Notes under the pieces: generated by a model
What the model saw: only the letters and a program-made list of their open reading frames with translations
Told to the model about the DNA's origin: nothing
The model's database searches: none
In this document: positions 41,067 through 49,093 of the stretch, piece after piece
Numbering within the stretch: position 1 is the stretch's first letter
How the letters are laid out: each line of letters starts with the position of its first letter
NCBI GenBank assembly: GCA_964586155.1
Contig: CAZPHC010000007.1
Location: forward strand, 149,474 to 213,473
Direction of reading: 5' to 3'
From: SXNM01 sp964586155
GTDB lineage: Bacteria; Myxococcota_A; UBA9042
DNA length: 64,000 nt
Position numbers and translations under genes: made by a program

Positions 41067-43352
41067 TCAGAGGACGGGGATCTGCTTACCCTTGGCCTGC
41101 AGGGACTTGAGGATCGGCGAGATCTTGTCCTGGCCGGCCTGCATGAACACCTCGACCTGCAGGAACTTGCCCTCGACGGGCTTCGGCTCGAGGCTCAGGT
41201 CGATCGGGAACGTGGCCGGCGGGAACGGGCCGTAGTCGTTCGACCAGGGCTGCTTGTCGAGGTCCTTGAGCGACTCGCCGACGCGCCAGCGCACCTTGAC
41301 GAAGCCCTTGGCAGGCACGACCACATCCGCGGTGATCAGCTCCCAGACCGTCTTGGACTTCGCCTCTGCGACCGTGCCGGAGTAGCTGCTGAAGCCGAAG
41401 ACGTGGGTGTAGTGGCCCTTGGGCGCGGTGTAGTTGTGCAGCGTGTAGCCCGTCATGTCCGAGTAGGTGTACGGACCTGAGCCGACCGGGTACTCACCGA
41501 CGACCTGGGCGGCCTTCGGATCGACCTTCGAGGCGGTGGCCTTGCTCTGGTTGACCGCCCAGACGTAGCCGTCGAAGTCCACCGCGATGCCGACGGGGAA
41601 GCGACCGGAGCCGAGCGAGATCTGCGCCTCCTTGGTCAAGGTCACGATGTTGATCTTGGCGATGGCCGACGAGCTGTCCATGGCGATGTAGGCGTAGCCG
41701 TCTGCGCTGGTCGCGACGCCACGGCCGCCGCTGCCTCCGAGGGAGATGACCGACCACTGCTGGGTCAACGCGTCGAAGCGCGAGGTGTTGCCGCCGGAGG
41801 CGACCCAGAGGTTGCCGATGGCGTCGACGTTGATGCCGTACGCACCCGCCGGGTAGGTGAACTGCTGCGTGGTGTGTGGGACCACGGCCGGATCCATGCG
41901 GACGAGGCCGCCGGACGGGCACTGGGCCCAGACGACGCCCTTCTGGTCGATGGTCAGTCCGTACGGATTGCAGTTCAGTTGGACGGTGTCGACCTTGTTG
42001 CCCGCCGTCGGCTCCAAACGGAACAGGCGCTTGGTGTTCCAGCCGCCGAGCCAGATGTGGTTCTCCTTGTCGACGCCGGCGGCGCGGATGATCTGCTCGC
42101 CGGGCTCCGGGACGACGTTGATGACCACACACTCGTCTTGTCCGAGCGGCATCATCTCTGCGGCGCTGATGGTGTGGCTGCCGTCGAGGTCGACGCTGGT
42201 GTCGATCTTGCCGTTGCCGTTCTTGTCGATGCAGTTCGACTGCTTGACCGCGATCTTCATCACGCCGCCGCCGGAGCGGCAGCCGACCCAGACGTCACCG
42301 GCGAGGTCGACCGAGGTGCGCGACGGGTTGCCGCAGGACTTGTAGCGCGCGACCTCCCAGCCAGTCTTGGTGTCGAGCTTGCTGATCGTCCCCTCGGAGC
42401 TGTTGGCGATCCAGATGTGGTTGAGGTCGAAGGCGGCCTTGGTCGCGTCGAGCACGATGTAGCCGTTCTTGTCGACGCCGACGCCGTTCGACGAGTCCTT
42501 GCCCGGGTCGAAGGGGTTGCCGAAGTCGGGGCCGATCTCCTGCTTGGTGCAGCTCATGTCGCAGGTGCCGCAGCTCGACAGCACGCCCTCGTCGATCAGG
42601 CCGTTGCAGTTGTCGTCCTTGCCGTTGCAGGCCTCGGGCGAAGGAAGCACCTCGCCGTCGCAGGTGCCCCAGTAGCCGGACTTGCAGAGCTGGACGCCGA
42701 CGATGCAGACGCCCTTGCCGATCCACGTCGGATCGCCGGAGTAGCAGTTGGCCGCGGCGATCTTGCACGGACAGCCCGGATGGTTGGCCTTGCTGCAATC
42801 CGGGCAGACGAGGTTGAAGTTCGGGTTGGCGTCGTCGCAGTCCGCGCCGTTGCTGCAGCCCGTGCCGTAGCCGTCGTTGTCGAGATCGACGCAGCCGCCC
42901 TTGGTGTCGGCGGGTTCGGCGGTGTCGGCGGGTTCGGCGGTGTCTGCGGCGCCGGCGGTGTCGGTCGTGCCCGCGCTGTCGGGCTGCGGCGCGGTGTCGT
43001 TGTCCGACGCGGTGTCCTCGCCGGCCGACGTGTCCGCGGTCGCCGCCGTGTCCTCGGTGGTCGCCGTGTCGTCGCCCGCTGCGGTGTCGGCCGTCGCCGC
43101 CGTGTCCTCGCCGGTCGCCGCCGTATCCTCGCCCGCCGATGCCGTATCCTCGCCAGCCGCGGAGGTGTCTGGATCGGCTGCGCCGGTGTCGGGACTGGAC
43201 ACGTCGACGCCGCCACCACCCTGGAAGATGTCCGGCAGGATGATCGCCTGGCCATTGCCCTGGTCGGTCGAACCGCAGCCAGCGGCGAAGCACGCGGCGA
43301 CCAGCGCCAACGCGCGCTGTCGCACCAAGCCTCTTCGAAGCGAGCGAGCCAT
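41067..43352 (-). CDS. Lipoprotein with MopE-like Ca/metal motif and streptogramin-lyase-type propeller
   Basis: 761 aa from the ATG after GGAGGCCCCC. The signal peptide is ALALVAACFAAGC (lipobox). A 100-residue linker is dominated by repeats of (A/G)EDTA. Next comes a metal-binding MopE-like unit (DLDNDGYGTGC, DCDDANPNF, EACNGKDDNCNGLIDEG) with many Cys. From about residue 260 to 620 there is a Vgb/NHL-type propeller: NHIWIANSSEGTISKLDTKT, GDVWVGCRSGGGVMKI, NHIWLGGWNTKRLFRLEP, GNLWVASGGNTSRFD, GYVWAVNQSKATASKVD. The last 140 residues are a separate beta domain. It probably binds a ligand at the cell surface. The lyase catalytic His/Glu set of Vgb cannot be confirmed. Confidence 0.85.
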   Translation of the reverse strand: MARSLRRGLVRQRALALVAACFAAGCGSTDQGNGQAIILPDIFQGGGGVDVSSPDTGAADPDTSAAGEDTASAGEDTAATGEDTAATADTAAGDDTATTEDTAATADTSAGEDTASDNDTAPQPDSAGTTDTAGAADTAEPADTAEPADTKGGCVDLDNDGYGTGCSNGADCDDANPNFNLVCPDCSKANHPGCPCKIAAANCYSGDPTWIGKGVCIVGVQLCKSGYWGTCDGEVLPSPEACNGKDDNCNGLIDEGVLSSCGTCDMSCTKQEIGPDFGNPFDPGKDSSNGVGVDKNGYIVLDATKAAFDLNHIWIANSSEGTISKLDTKTGWEVARYKSCGNPSRTSVDLAGDVWVGCRSGGGVMKIAVKQSNCIDKNGNGKIDTSVDLDGSHTISAAEMMPLGQDECVVINVVPEPGEQIIRAAGVDKENHIWLGGWNTKRLFRLEPTAGNKVDTVQLNCNPYGLTIDQKGVVWAQCPSGGLVRMDPAVVPHTTQQFTYPAGAYGINVDAIGNLWVASGGNTSRFDALTQQWSVISLGGSGGRGVATSADGYAYIAMDSSSAIAKINIVTLTKEAQISLGSGRFPVGIAVDFDGYVWAVNQSKATASKVDPKAAQVVGEYPVGSGPYTYSDMTGYTLHNYTAPKGHYTHVFGFSSYSGTVAEAKSKTVWELITADVVVPAKGFVKVRWRVGESLKDLDKQPWSNDYGPFPPATFPIDLSLEPKPVEGKFLQVEVFMQAGQDKISPILKSLQAKGKQIPVL

Positions 43353-43405
43353 GGGGGCCTCCAGAACGGCGAATCCACCGCAAAAACCGACACGCAACCG
43401 ACAGG

Positions 43406-43433
43406 ATGGTACCACCTGCCGGGCTGGACGCAA
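43406..43433 (-). promoter_or_regulatory. Possible promoter of the propeller lipoprotein
   Basis: Minus strand: TTGCGT (43433-43428), 16-bp spacer, TACCAT (43411-43406). Both boxes are imperfect. The predicted leader of about 50 bases fits the ATG at 43352. Confidence 0.35.
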
Positions 43434-43571
43434 AGCGGATCCTGCGAGGGTGCCGCGTGGATCGGAGCGACCGCGCCTGGACGGCCGGCGACGGATTGCG
43501 CTCGCCCACGCGCTCCGCGACAGTGCATCCGACGGTGGGCGGCAGGGCGTCCAGACGCGCAGGAGGCCGAC

Positions 43572-44207
43572 ATGGCGACGTTGTCGACGGAACGTGAGCC
43601 CTCGGGCCCCCTCGCCCGTCTCGGAGCCAACGTCCGGGCGATGGGCTGGCTGCTCGCTGCGCTCTGGGCCATCGAGATCGTCGACACAATTCTTCTCGGT
43701 TCCTCGCTGCAGCGTCAGGGGATCCGCCCCCGATCCGTCGCCGGCCTCTGGGGCGTCATCACCGCGCCCCTGCTCCACGGCGGCTGGGGCCACCTGCTGA
43801 GCAACTCCGGCCCGCTGCTGGTGCTGGGCACGCTGGTGCTGTCGCGCGGACGGCTCGTGTTCGCCGAGGCCACGACGGTCATCGCCCTCATTGCGGGCCT
43901 CGGCACCTGGCTGACGGGCAGCGCCGGCAGCAACCACATCGGGGCCAGCTCCGTCATCTTCGGCTGGTTCGGCTACCTCGTGCTCGCGGGCTGGATCGCG
44001 CGATCGTGGATCGACGTCGCCGTCGCCTTCGTCGTCGCGTTCCTCTACGGCGGCATCGTCTGGGGCGTGTTGCCGGGCCAGCCGGGCGTCTCGTGGCAGG
44101 GGCACCTCTTTGGCCTGATCGGCGGGCTGGTCGCGGCCAAGGCCGTGGCATGGGCCCACGGCACCGCGACGACCGGCGCGACCGACTTGGCGAAGCGGGG
44201 TCGCTAG
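43572..44207 (+). CDS. Rhomboid-family intramembrane serine protease
   Basis: 211 aa, about six helices. Typical rhomboid order: HGGWGHLLSNSGPLLVLG (the L1/His-Asn part), HIGASSVIFGWFGYLV with the catalytic Ser (GASS, near residue 126) in helix 4, and SWQGHLFGLIGGLVAA with the catalytic His (near 177) in helix 6. Both residues of the dyad are present. Substrates are membrane proteins cut within or near a helix. Because the window also holds proteins with GCSAG-helix-Arg tails, processing of such tails is a speculative possibility, although MYXO-CTERM tails are attributed to other enzymes. Strong ribosome site AGGAGGCCGAC. The next gene begins 15 bases after the stop. Confidence 0.92.
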   Translation: MATLSTEREPSGPLARLGANVRAMGWLLAALWAIEIVDTILLGSSLQRQGIRPRSVAGLWGVITAPLLHGGWGHLLSNSGPLLVLGTLVLSRGRLVFAEATTVIALIAGLGTWLTGSAGSNHIGASSVIFGWFGYLVLAGWIARSWIDVAVAFVVAFLYGGIVWGVLPGQPGVSWQGHLFGLIGGLVAAKAVAWAHGTATTGATDLAKRGR

Positions 44208-44222
44208 GGCTACGCTGGAGCC

Positions 44223-45329
44223 ATGGACGCTTCGACGGACGACAGCACCGGCATCGATCCTCGCGATCCCGAGGCGTTGCAGCTGCTCGACGCGCTGGCG
44301 ACGGCGCTCCGCTGGGCCCGTCTCGCGGGGGCCGACACCATCGCGCGCTCGCCGTGGGCCGACGAGCTGCGCTGGGACGGCGCGGCCCCCGTCCCGACCG
44401 CGAGCGCCCGTCAGGCTCCGCCGATCGCCCCGTCGCCGTCGCGGTCCCAGACGCAGGGCCAGACGCAGGGCCAGACGCAGGGCCAGACGCAGGGCCAGAC
44501 GCAGGGCCAGACGCCCCTTTCCGGCGAGCCGATCTCCGCCTCGCCCAGGTCGAGTCAGCCGGCCGCGACGGTCGCGGCGAGCGCGGAACCGCCGCAGCCG
44601 ATGGCCGGGTTCTCGCTCCGCTTGCGGGATCGGCCGCGGCCGGTGGCGACCGCCGCGGACGCGCCCACCGCCGCCGCGCTGGCCGCCGTGGCCACGCCGC
44701 CGCTCCCGACCGACCGGGCCAGCGCGACCACCAGCGCCAAGCCGCAAGCCCCCGCCTGGAGCGTCGAGCAGATCCGCGCCATGGTCTCGGCGTGCGACGC
44801 GTGCAGGCTGCACGAGGGCTGCCTCGGCCGGGTCCAGGCCTACGGGCCGATGCAGGCGCGGCTCATGATCGTCGTCGATGGCCCCGGAGCCGCCGAGGTC
44901 GACGCTGGCATGCCCCTGGCGGGCGCCGAGGCCCAGGTCCTGGCCAAGGCGCTGGCCGCGGCCGGCCTCCGCCTGGACGACGCGTTCGTCGCCCCGATCG
45001 TCCGCTGCGCGCCCGCGCCGGCCGCCGCGTCGGGCCAGGAGCACACCGTCGGCGCGCGCGAGCTCGGCGCCTGCGCCCGCTACCTCGCGGCCGAGATGGC
45101 GACCGTCCGCCCGGACGTGATGTGGATCCTCGGCGCAGACGCCGCCCGCTTCTTGCTGCGCCGGCCGGCCAACGAGCCGCTGGCGGCGATGCGCCAGCAA
45201 TGGCACGCCGTCCGTGGCGTCGACACGATCGTCAGCTGGTCGATGCGCGATCTGGCCGCCGACCCGGCGCGCAAGCGCGACACCTGGGCCGATCTGCAAG
45301 AGATCCAGCGACGTCTGCAGCGGCGTTGA
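44223..45329 (+). CDS. Divergent family-4-like uracil-DNA glycosylase homologue
   Basis: 368 aa. An N-terminal 180-residue extension is low-complexity and includes a perfect TQGQ repeat. The C-terminal domain is UDG superfamily, family 4-like: SACDACRLHEGC (iron-sulfur Cys), RLMIVVDGPGAAEVDAGMPL in place of the normal GEAPGxxED, AKALAAAGL, VRCAPAP and GACARYLAAEMATVRPDVMW (further Cys), then ILGADAARFLL. Four Cys for the 4Fe-4S cluster are present. The active-site Glu region reads VDGPG, and the usual Y-H-P-(A/S) motif before the last helix is replaced by WSMRDL, so the catalytic His is missing. It may therefore be a DNA-binding or altered-specificity enzyme. Start ATG follows the rhomboid gene by 15 bases. 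Confidence 0.75.
   Translation: MDASTDDSTGIDPRDPEALQLLDALATALRWARLAGADTIARSPWADELRWDGAAPVPTASARQAPPIAPSPSRSQTQGQTQGQTQGQTQGQTQGQTPLSGEPISASPRSSQPAATVAASAEPPQPMAGFSLRLRDRPRPVATAADAPTAAALAAVATPPLPTDRASATTSAKPQAPAWSVEQIRAMVSACDACRLHEGCLGRVQAYGPMQARLMIVVDGPGAAEVDAGMPLAGAEAQVLAKALAAAGLRLDDAFVAPIVRCAPAPAAASGQEHTVGARELGACARYLAAEMATVRPDVMWILGADAARFLLRRPANEPLAAMRQQWHAVRGVDTIVSWSMRDLAADPARKRDTWADLQEIQRRLQRR
44448..44513 (+). repeat. 12-bp tandem repeat inside the UDG-like gene
   Basis: Five and a half perfect copies of CAGACGCAGGGC, encoding the amino-acid repeat TQGQ. Identical units point to recent slippage or expansion. The frame is kept. Confidence 0.95.
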
Positions 45330-45433
45330 GCCCCGTGACGGCCAGATCGAATCGACGGCGGCGCCGAGGCGTCCTGATCACGGGGCGTTCGAGCCCTCGG
45401 CGTCGCGGTGGCTGCGATGGCTGCACGCAAGGT

Positions 45434-45462
45434 TTGACCCGCCCAGATGGCGCTTCTATGCT
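45434..45462 (+). promoter_or_regulatory. Sigma-70-type promoter upstream of the gluzincin gene
   Basis: TTGACC (45434-45439, 5/6), 17-bp spacer, TATGCT (45457-45462, 4/6). Predicted start near 45469, giving a 40-base leader to the ATG at 45513 with an AAGGAGGAG site. Confidence 0.55.
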
Positions 45463-45512
45463 GCGAAACTGTCGTCATCCACGGCACGACGGACAAGGAG
45501 GAGCGAACGCGC

Positions 45513-47228
45513 ATGTCTGCAACGCTCCTGCCCCTTGCCGACCAGCGATCCACGATGCCTCGTGAGGTGGCCGCGCCCAAACGACGGCGCGGCGCACGCG
45601 GCCTCGGCGCGTGGATGGCCCTCGCGGGCTTCGGCGTCGCGTTCGGGTCGGTCGCCGGCTGCGAGCGAAGCGGGACCACCTCCATCGAGCGGACCGCCGC
45701 AGCGCTGTCGCCCAACCACGAGGTGCTGATCGACTGGGTCCCGCCTGCGGGTGCGCTGGCCGCCGGTCCTGCCGAGGCCGCGCCACCGCTCGAGCCGAGC
45801 AGCCTCGACGCCACGCCGTTGCGCGTCTACGTCGGCGAGGCCATCACGCTGCGCACCGACACGAGCGACGCGTACGCGCGGGCGCTGCTGGTCAAGCTCG
45901 ACAGCTTCATCGCCCAGGCGAACGCCGAGCTTGGCCGGCTGCTCGACGTGCCGGCGCGGGCCGTCGGCGCCACCATCGTCGTCTTCGAGACCCAGGACCG
46001 CTACCAACGCCACGCCCGTCGCAACGCACCCGGGTTGATCAACAACGGCGGCTACTACGACGGCAGCAACCGCACCGTCGTGACCTACCGCTACAACAAC
46101 TCGATGCAGCTGTACTTCCACGAGCTGGTCCACGCGCTGATGGCCGAGCACTTCGAGGACCACCACTTCTCGCGCTACATGCGCAAGAACTGGCCGATCT
46201 GGTTCGACGAGGGCATGAGCGAGTACCTGGGCTCGTACGCCGTGGACGGGGCGGGCATCCGCATCCCGGCGGCCAACAAGGGCAAGCTCGCGTACCTGGC
46301 CAACGCCATCGCCCATCGCGCATTCGTGCCGCTCGACTCGCTGTTGCGTGCGCCGGCGTCGTCGTATTCGGGCGCCAGCATGAACATCTACTACGCCGAG
46401 TCATGGGGCCTGCTCGACTACCTGGCGCGGCATCCGGTCCACCGCAGCCAGCTGCCAGCGTTCTTTCGCAGGATCCGGGCCGGCGACGACGGCCTGAGCG
46501 CGTTCACCAACTGCTTCGGCGAGGACATTGTCGGCTTCGAGCGCGCGTGGCGCGACCAGATCCAGAAGAACGTCGAGCCGCCGGCCCGCGGCGTCTGGCT
46601 GTTCAACGGCATCAGCATCGACGACTGGACCATCCACGAGGGTGGCAACTGGGCAGCCGACCAGGGCGAGATCCGCGGACGCGGCGACCGCCACTACAAC
46701 TACCTGATCAAGGGCGAGGTGCCGCTGCGCGACTTCCGGTTCGAGCTCGACATGCTGATCGAGCGTGGCACGGCGGGCCTGATCCTCGGCAACAATTACC
46801 ACGGTGAGTACCCGTACTACTACCTGATCGACGTCGCCCGGGACGCAGTGATGATCCGGCGCTCCTACACCGCGACGCGGATCGAGCCGGTCAAGCAGGC
46901 GTTCGCCGAGATCGCGCACGGCCAATGGGCGCACCTCGAGGTGGCGGTCGTGGACCGCACGCTCTCGGTCAGCGTCAATGGCCGCGAGATCCTCAGTGCC
47001 GCCAGCGATCGCGACAGCTACTCGCTCTTCGGCCTGTACCTCTACCACGCGGCGGCGCGGTTCAAGAACGTGCGCCTGCAGCGTGAGCCGGCAGAGAGCC
47101 CCGGCTGGGCGCGCGGCGCGGCGCCGCGTGTGCTGCCCGGCGGCGCAGGCGGAGCCGCCTCGTCGCCGCGGGGGTCCCTGTCGCCGCTGCGCTCGGTCGC
47201 GCCGACGCGGCAGGCCCCGGCGTGGTGA
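45513..47228 (+). CDS. Exported gluzincin metalloprotease with C-terminal DUF1080-like domain
   Basis: 571 aa from the ATG behind AAGGAGGAG. A long basic leader then LAGFGVAFGSVAGC (lipobox). Residues 100-360 are a zinc-peptidase domain: MQLYFHELVHALMAEHFED has HExxH (His203, His207) and WPIWFDEGMSEYLG supplies the third ligand Glu (near 233), the layout of DUF1570/M-type gluzincins. Residues about 365-535 resemble a DUF1080/concanavalin-type domain: WLFNGISIDDWTIHEGGNWA, IRGRGDRHYNYLIKGEVPL and FRFELDMLIE. DUF1080 domains bind or hydrolyse glycans (3-keto-disaccharide hydrolases are one member). It probably attacks a glycosylated protein or cell-wall material outside the cell. The C-terminal tail is Pro/Ser/Gly-rich. 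Confidence 0.85.
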   Translation: MSATLLPLADQRSTMPREVAAPKRRRGARGLGAWMALAGFGVAFGSVAGCERSGTTSIERTAAALSPNHEVLIDWVPPAGALAAGPAEAAPPLEPSSLDATPLRVYVGEAITLRTDTSDAYARALLVKLDSFIAQANAELGRLLDVPARAVGATIVVFETQDRYQRHARRNAPGLINNGGYYDGSNRTVVTYRYNNSMQLYFHELVHALMAEHFEDHHFSRYMRKNWPIWFDEGMSEYLGSYAVDGAGIRIPAANKGKLAYLANAIAHRAFVPLDSLLRAPASSYSGASMNIYYAESWGLLDYLARHPVHRSQLPAFFRRIRAGDDGLSAFTNCFGEDIVGFERAWRDQIQKNVEPPARGVWLFNGISIDDWTIHEGGNWAADQGEIRGRGDRHYNYLIKGEVPLRDFRFELDMLIERGTAGLILGNNYHGEYPYYYLIDVARDAVMIRRSYTATRIEPVKQAFAEIAHGQWAHLEVAVVDRTLSVSVNGREILSAASDRDSYSLFGLYLYHAAARFKNVRLQREPAESPGWARGAAPRVLPGGAGGAASSPRGSLSPLRSVAPTRQAPAW

Positions 47229-47316
47229 TGCCTGCGCGGCGACGCCGCCGTGGCGATGCCGACCCACCGCCGCGCGAACCCGAGACGGCCGCCGCGCCCC
47301 ATCCCACGGAGCCTCG

Positions 47317-48084
47317 ATGACACGCCACCCCGGATCCTGGGCCCTCTGGATGGTCGTGGCGTGCCTGCTGTCGGGCCACGGCTGCGGCGGCGACGTCACC
47401 GGATCGGAGCCGACCCCCGACGCGGCCGGCGGCGACACGACGGCGGGCGACGACGGGACGAGCGCGGGCGACGCGAACGGCTCGGACGGCGGGGCCGCCG
47501 TGACCAAGCCCTGGTGGACCTGCCCGAGCGACCCGGCTGCGGCGCCACAGCGCACCGCTGGCTGCGAGGCGCCCGACGACGGCAGCTACGGCTGCAAGCG
47601 TCCGTGGGGCGGCTTGACGGTCGCGGGCAAGACCTACACCTGCAACCGCTGCCTCGGCGGCGATCCGAATGCGCAAGGTGCCTGGCGCGCAATCGACTTC
47701 GCGACCGAGGACCCGACGGTGCCGCTGCCGGGCGGGCGCGCGGAGCTGCTGATCATCGACGGCAACACCTGGCACCTGCGGGCGCGAGGCAAGGGCAACG
47801 GCGCGACCGTCGAGGTGCACGTCGATGGTTGGTACGCCTGCAGCGACGGCGCCGAACTGAACTCGCAGCGCCTGATCTTCAGCACGACCGCGGCCGACCC
47901 GAACGACGGCCTGGGCTGGTTCGCGCCCGACATCTTCACCGGCTCGTTCCTGACCAAGGGCAAGAACCTCATGTCGTGGGGCATCTACGGCGGCTTCGAG
48001 ACGGATTGGATCGGCGACATCATCTATTGCCGCGTCGGCTCGACCGTCGGCGGCAAGCCCTGCACCGACCCCTTCCTGCCCTAG
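47317..48084 (+). CDS. Cys-containing lipoprotein of unknown function
   Basis: 255 aa. Signal peptide LWMVVACLLSGHGC with lipobox, then an Asp/Thr/Gly/Ala-rich linker to residue 60. The globular part (65-255) has eight Cys (TCPSD, GCEAP, GCKRP, TCNRC, YACSDG, YCRV, PCTD), likely four disulfides, and a jelly-roll-like pattern: LLIIDGNTWHLRARGKGNGA, VEVHVDGWYACS, IFSTTAADPNDGLGWFAP, FETDWIGDIIYCRV. The central WHLRA-VEVHVDGW pair suggests strands with surface aromatic residues, so ligand binding is possible. No family recognised. ATG at 47317 lies 5 bases after a GGAG. It lies 88 bases downstream of the gluzincin. Confidence 0.65.
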   Translation: MTRHPGSWALWMVVACLLSGHGCGGDVTGSEPTPDAAGGDTTAGDDGTSAGDANGSDGGAAVTKPWWTCPSDPAAAPQRTAGCEAPDDGSYGCKRPWGGLTVAGKTYTCNRCLGGDPNAQGAWRAIDFATEDPTVPLPGGRAELLIIDGNTWHLRARGKGNGATVEVHVDGWYACSDGAELNSQRLIFSTTAADPNDGLGWFAPDIFTGSFLTKGKNLMSWGIYGGFETDWIGDIIYCRVGSTVGGKPCTDPFLP

Positions 48085-48199
48085 CGCCGCGTCCTCGGCG
48101 GGGGCTGGCCAAACCGCGCAGTATCGGCGACGCTCTCCGGTCGCACGCATGGCACAGCCGACGCGGGGCGATTCGCGGCCACGGCCGCACGGGGGATGC

Positions 48200-49084
48200 A
48201 TGGCGTTTTCGACAATCGCCTCGATCCGCGAAGCGATCGAGGTCATCGAGTCGGCGATCGGCGCGGTGCGTGCGCCGATCGGCATGGTGCTGGGCTCGGG
48301 ACTCGGCGGCCTGGCGGCCGAGATCGAGAACGCGCGCAGCCTGTCGTACTCGCAGATCCCGCACCTGCCGATGTCCACGGTGCCCGGCCATGACGGCAAG
48401 ATCGTCGTCGGCGACTGGCACGGCCGCCGCGTGGTCGTGCTCGCTGGCCGCATCCACCGCTACGAAGGCCACGATCCCGCGCTGGTGGCGATGCCGGTGC
48501 AGCTGCTCGCGGCGATGGGCGTCCACACGCTGATCGTCACGAACGCCGCGGGCGCGATCAACGCCAGCTACCAGCCCGGGCAGATCATGCTGATCTCCGA
48601 CCACATCAACCTGATGGGTGGCAACCCGTTGATGGGCATGAACGACGACCGCATCGGTCCGCGCTTCCCGGACATGACGGTCGCGTACGACCGCGAGCTG
48701 CGCGAGCGTGCCCACGGCCTGGCGCGCGCCCGCGGCATCACGATGCAAGAGGGCGTCTACGCCGGCGTCCTGGGCCCGAGCTACGAGACGCCCGCGGAGA
48801 TCCGGATGCTGCGGGCCGTTGGCGCGGACGCGGTCGGCATGTCGACCGTCCCGGAGGTGATCGCGGCGCGTCACGTCGGCATGCGCGTGCTCGGCATGTC
48901 CTGCCTGACCAACATGGGCGCTGGCATGAGCGGCGGTGTGCTCGACCACGAGGAGGTCAAGGTCGTCGCGGGCATGGCCACGCAGTCGATGATCGACCTG
49001 ATCGCCGATCTCGTCGCGTCGCTGGCTGACGCCCATGTGCGTGAGGAGGTCGTCGCCCGCTTCCGCCTCACCCGGACGCGCTGA
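48200..49084 (+). CDS. Purine nucleoside phosphorylase
   Basis: 294 aa from the ATG preceded by GGGGGATGC. It is a trimeric PNP/MTAP-type enzyme: MVLGSGLGGLAAEIENA (phosphate site SG), GRIHRYEGHDP (His/Tyr in ribose site), VTNAAGAINASYQPG, GVYAGVLGPSYETPAEIRML (Glu of the base site), GADAVGMSTVPEVIAARH (Met in the ribose site) and LGMSCLTNMGAGM (Asn of the base site). It splits purine (deoxy)nucleosides with phosphate to free base and (deoxy)ribose-1-phosphate in nucleoside salvage. A longer frame from 48149 has an extra leader lacking a ribosome site. Length matches family I. Confidence 0.93.
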   Translation: MAFSTIASIREAIEVIESAIGAVRAPIGMVLGSGLGGLAAEIENARSLSYSQIPHLPMSTVPGHDGKIVVGDWHGRRVVVLAGRIHRYEGHDPALVAMPVQLLAAMGVHTLIVTNAAGAINASYQPGQIMLISDHINLMGGNPLMGMNDDRIGPRFPDMTVAYDRELRERAHGLARARGITMQEGVYAGVLGPSYETPAEIRMLRAVGADAVGMSTVPEVIAARHVGMRVLGMSCLTNMGAGMSGGVLDHEEVKVVAGMATQSMIDLIADLVASLADAHVREEVVARFRLTRTR

Positions 49085-49093
49085 GCAGCGACC

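Noticed and set aside
44448..44513. Possible CRISPR-like array
   Set aside because: Units are 12 bp and contiguous without spacers, in frame inside a gene.
43353..45299. Minus-strand open frame upstream of the 41067-43352 lipoprotein, which would add 650 residues
   Set aside because: It runs antisense through the rhomboid and UDG-like genes, and the ATG at 43352 has a perfect ribosome site and lipoprotein signal.
48085..48199. Longer start for purine nucleoside phosphorylase at 48149
   Set aside because: It adds 17 basic residues not found in the family and has no ribosome site; 48200 fits better.
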